From Micromonospora sp. FIMYZ51 (GTDB lineage: Bacteria; Actinomycetota; Actinomycetes; Mycobacteriales; Micromonosporaceae), in the NCBI RefSeq assembly GCF_038246755.1, contig NZ_CP134706.1, positions 3,038,001 through 3,102,000 on the forward strand: DNA of 64,000 bases, in the 5' to 3' direction. Made by a program: the position numbers and the translations under genes. The notes under the pieces were generated by a model that was not told the DNA's origin, ran no database searches, and saw nothing but the letters and a program-made list of their open reading frames with translations. Position 1 is the first letter of the stretch. Every line of letters begins with the position of its first letter. Shown piece after piece: positions 60,201 through 64,000 of this stretch.

Positions 60201-60638
60201 GGTGGTGGGGACGTTGTCGCCGATCCAGGTGTAGGTGTTGTCGCCGCCGTCGGCCGGGGTCGCCTCGACGGTGAAGTGCACCCCGGCGGTGCCCTCGGTG
60301 CCGGCTGGCAGCTTCACCCAGGCGTTGACCGTGTACGGGACACCAGGCTCGAAGAGGGCGGTCGCGCTCGTCGCCGGGCCCTGCCAGTTGGCGGTGCGGC
60401 CGGTGACCGAGAGGCTGCTGGCGCTCTCGTGGCCCTCCTCGGCGATGGCCAGGGTGACGTCACCGCGCGGTCCCCACGGCGCGTACGAGCCGGACTCGAA
60501 GTCGTTGGCGAGGACGACCTCCGCAGCGGCGGCCGGGGCGGGTGCGACGGCGACGGCCGCGACGAGCGCGGCCGAACAGAGAACGGCGAAATTTCGCGAT
60601 CGGTGTCGTGATCGACGGGACAGGTTCCAGAGGCGCAT
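57264..60638 (-). CDS. Secreted GH10 endo-1,4-beta-xylanase with multiple carbohydrate-binding modules
   Basis: This 1124-residue exported xylanase has a basic N-terminus and hydrophobic core (residues 1-40, ending APAAAA) as a Sec signal. Two CBM4/9-like beta-sandwiches (about 42-195 and 200-355) are followed by the GH10 barrel (about 365-690), a CBM9-type module (about 770-1010) and a C-terminal CBM2-like sandwich with paired cysteines. Catalytic glutamates are E506 in AINEVV (acid/base) and E624 in VTELDV (nucleophile); ENHMKPE is also present. It cleaves xylan outside the cell. The ATG at 60638 follows AAGGGACC. The upstream gap holds two overlapping dyads that may bind a LacI-type sugar regulator. 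Confidence 0.95.
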   Translation of the reverse strand: MRLWNLSRRSRHRSRNFAVLCSAALVAAVAVAPAPAAAAEVVLANDFESGSYAPWGPRGDVTLAIAEEGHESASSLSVTGRTANWQGPATSATALFEPGVPYTVNAWVKLPAGTEGTAGVHFTVEATPADGGDNTYTWIGDNVPTTADGWVRIGGDYTLPTGLSAATLYVEAEGETPFLLDDVLITAPDGSGGGPEPGTVVIDTDFEDGLDGWGPRDSGPGAPSVALSDIAHDGAAAALVTDRVNQGAGVGRDVTGLFEAGVTYEFSAWLRFAEGQPTDQIWLSLASTTGDSQSFSTLAQFETITNSGWTEVTARFTMPAADSAQLYFETRWQGADVTGNTSDFLVDDIVVRVPEPPVIEDLPSLYETTDFPVGVAIDSRETVGGAAELLTRHFNQITPENHMKPEAWYDAEGNFRPHDQALTMMDFARDNDLGVYGHVLTWHSQTPDWFFTDAAGQPLTTSAAHQQLLRERLRTHIFAVASSLAERYGKFGSPTNPLYAFDAINEVVSDSGEYADGLRRSEWYRILGESFIDLTFTYADEAFNDVHAAEGSDRPVTLFINDYNTEQSGKQARYLALVQRLLARGVPVDGVGHQFHVSLATPVSALEAALEAFADLPVTQAVTELDVTTGTPVTQAKLIDQGYYYRDAFRIFRAYADDLFAVTVWGLTDGRSWRSGNGAPLLFDDNLRAKPAYHGAVDGELPARLRTAHVFAGDVPLNAAAPTDLTWRKLPLLPVEDKARFQLRWAPGQLTAYVTVDDTTPSADDRVSFVLGGETYHVSRKGSGDVPAVAAKRDGGYHLVAHLPLTGAAQGDTLTLDVQVRDNDTTAGWNTPGAVGTLTLVEELSYLEVRQTATAPVIDGTVDPVWAQAGAVTTGKQVSGTDGATAQVRTLWRGQTLYVLAEVTDPVVDVSGSDPWTQDSVEIYVDAGNAKNGSYRYDDTQIRINADNVVSFGTGDEAFQAGRLESAAVRTATGYTVEAAISLLEYGGLDTFHGLDFQVNDAANGARASIRNWAEQEGVGYQSTARWGVGRLVAGSNVTVTQTRIARWNSDSGGGYCSTITATNPGDKPVEWSAVVDIEGDIYDAWNFRRERLGDGSYRIRGVDWNKTLAPGASTFSIGYCANL

Positions 60639-60746
60639 CAGTGGTCCCTTTATGCAAATTGGACGGTGATGGGGGTGTGCCTGGCAGGGCCTTCCTGGTC
60701 GGATCCAAGCGCGTGCATGCTATGTCGGCCTGATCGTCAAGGCCAG

Positions 60747-60770
60747 AACTTCCGGAAGTTTTCGGAAAAC
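60747..60770. promoter_or_regulatory. Overlapping dyads upstream of the xylanase gene
   Basis: AACTTCCGGAAGTT (60747-60760) is a perfect palindrome and overlaps a second one, GTTTTC-G-GAAAAC (60758-60770). They sit about 110 bp before the xylanase start in the otherwise empty 328-bp gap shared with the next, divergent gene. GGAAnnTTCC-like sites of this style regulate xylanase genes in actinomycetes, but the regulator is not in the window. Confidence 0.55.
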
Positions 60771-60966
60771 AGCGCACCGAGTATGGCCGCTCGGTACGGC
60801 GGATCGTGGCGTGACGGCGGTTGACTGGGTGAGAGTGGCCTGGGCCAGCCGGCGACCGTGCTGATGCTGCGCTGAACCGCTGCCGGTGCGGCCGACGCCC
60901 GGCTGGCCGTCGCCAGCCCGCGACCTGGGAGGGTACGCGGGCGCGGCGGAGTGGGATCATGGGCCG

Positions 60967-61647
60967 ATGTTGCATTCGTTTCACCTCGCACTGCTTCCGC
61001 CGGCCGTGACCTTGCGCACCCTGCGTCGCGGGCCTCGGGCGGCTGGGCTGCGGCACGCCGAATGTTTCCCGCTCATGCGACTCGGCTCCCCGGTGCTGTC
61101 GGTGGAACGGATGCAGCTTCGACGCCTTGCGATGTTCGCCGAATGGGAGGACGAATCGGCGTTGGAGCGGTTCCTCGCAACCGACGATCTGGGGCGGCGG
61201 CTCGATGCCGGATGGCATGTGCGATTGCAGTACCTGCGGCGTTACGGCGAGGTGGCCGCGCTCGCCGGCCTGCCGGTGCAGGCGGGCCGGTCGGATCCGG
61301 CGGAGCCGATCGTGGCCGTCACCCTCGCCCGGCTCAAGCTCTTCGAACTACCCCGGTTCCTGAAATGGGGGCGGCCGGTCGAACGCCTGGTCGCCAGCCA
61401 CCCGGGCGCCACCTTCGCCACGGCGGCGATGCGCCCGCCGCACACCTTCTCCACCTTCACGATCTGGCGCAGCGTCCGCGAGATGACCGACATGGTCCAC
61501 GGCCGCAGCGCCGTCCCACAGGCCCATACGCACAACGTCGCCATGGCTGAACAGCATCGCCGGGACTTCCACCACGAATCGGCCTTCATGCGGTTTCGCC
61601 CGTTGGCCGAACACGGCACCTGGGAGGGGCGCACCCTGCTCCCCTGA
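60967..61647 (+). CDS. Conserved hypothetical protein, spheroidene monooxygenase-like
   Basis: This 226-residue soluble protein has no signal peptide or membrane span. Segments such as ERMQLRRLAMFAEWEDESALERFLA, PHTFSTFTIWRSVREMTDMVHGRSAVPQAH and a His/Arg/Trp-rich end (EQHRRDFHHESAFMRFRPLAEHGTWEG) recall dimeric ferredoxin-fold monooxygenase-like proteins (CrtA-like), but the resemblance is weak. The ATG at 60967 is used; upstream in-frame GTG codons are possible. It is divergent from the xylanase and convergent with the protease. Function unknown. Confidence 0.7.
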   Translation: MLHSFHLALLPPAVTLRTLRRGPRAAGLRHAECFPLMRLGSPVLSVERMQLRRLAMFAEWEDESALERFLATDDLGRRLDAGWHVRLQYLRRYGEVAALAGLPVQAGRSDPAEPIVAVTLARLKLFELPRFLKWGRPVERLVASHPGATFATAAMRPPHTFSTFTIWRSVREMTDMVHGRSAVPQAHTHNVAMAEQHRRDFHHESAFMRFRPLAEHGTWEGRTLLP

Positions 61648-61651
61648 GCGA

Positions 61652-61697
61652 CCCTCGTCCTGCGCCCGGGCGAACCCGTCGAGGCGCAGGACGAGGG
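61652..61697. terminator. Bidirectional hairpin terminator
   Basis: A perfect 14-bp stem (61652-61665 with 61684-61697) with an 18-nt loop lies between the convergent hypothetical and protease genes. Confidence 0.75.
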
Positions 61698-61717
61698 CGG
61701 CTCAGCAGTGCCGGGGC

Positions 61718-64000
<2,283 letters not shown>

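Noticed and set aside
57660..60611. 983-codon plus-strand frame opposite the xylanase
   Set aside because: Shadow of the GH10 gene, which has signal peptide and catalytic motifs.

Overview
The window is about 72% G+C actinobacterial chromosome, most likely Micromonospora or a close relative. It carries a large type I polyketide synthase (PKS) cluster with deoxyaminosugar genes, a class Ia ribonucleotide reductase and a MetE each under a cobalamin riboswitch, an XRE/DUF397 pair, and secreted modular carbohydrate-active and proteolytic enzymes. The genus is inferred; no rRNA gene is present.

Region 1 (1-42 kb) is a macrolactam cluster of the vicenistatin type that continues past the left edge. 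On the plus strand, a PKS open at the left edge supplies AT(partial)-DH-KR-ACP, KS-AT-DH-KR-ACP and KS-AT-DH-KR-ACP with malonyl-type ATs. A second PKS supplies the last module, KS-AT(methylmalonyl)-DH-ER-KR-ACP-TE. Minus-strand genes at 20.2-23.1 kb encode a two-subunit B12-dependent glutamate mutase and a PLP decarboxylase. A tetR gene follows, then the first PKS (loading ACP plus KS-AT-DH-ER-KR-ACP), two adenylating enzymes, a free ACP (plus strand), a stand-alone acyltransferase and a prolyl-aminopeptidase-like amidohydrolase. This is the VinH/I-VinO-VinN-VinL-VinM-VinK-VinJ set. By analogy, glutamate becomes 3-methylaspartate, is loaded on the ACP and decarboxylated to 3-aminoisobutyryl-ACP. 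It is then capped with an amino acid (alanine in vicenistatin), passed to the PKS, uncapped, and cyclised by the thioesterase through the beta-amine. An N-methyltransferase, a DegT aminotransferase, an NDP-hexose 2,3-dehydratase and an aldo/keto ketoreductase (35.9-40.4 kb) would make a 4-methylamino-2,4,6-trideoxyhexose like vicenisamine. The glycosyltransferase and the first two sugar enzymes are not in the window. A fatty-acid desaturase and an aldo/keto reductase lie at the probable right border.

Region 2 (42.7-53.6 kb) is mostly housekeeping: a cold-shock protein, then NrdR boxes and a cobalamin riboswitch in front of nrdA. A TnpB (IS605-type) element sits exactly between nrdA and nrdB. 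A drug-type ABC transporter with its MerR regulator follows, then a second, almost identical cobalamin riboswitch in front of metE.

Region 3 (53.7-64 kb) holds a DUF397/XRE regulator pair, an intergenic stretch with repeated dyads, a GNAT acetyltransferase preceded by a short leader ORF, a two-domain VOC protein, a GH10 xylanase with several binding modules, an unknown protein, and a subtilisin-like protease with P domains and a CBM2 that is cut by the right edge.

Points of most interest are two single-base homopolymer deletions in one copy of a 1.19-kb duplicated KS, the abrupt codon-usage mosaic of KS/AT segments, a Cys in place of Ser in the macrocyclising thioesterase, the TnpB insertion that splits nrdAB, and tandem CCCCTA repeats in two divergent promoters of the cluster.
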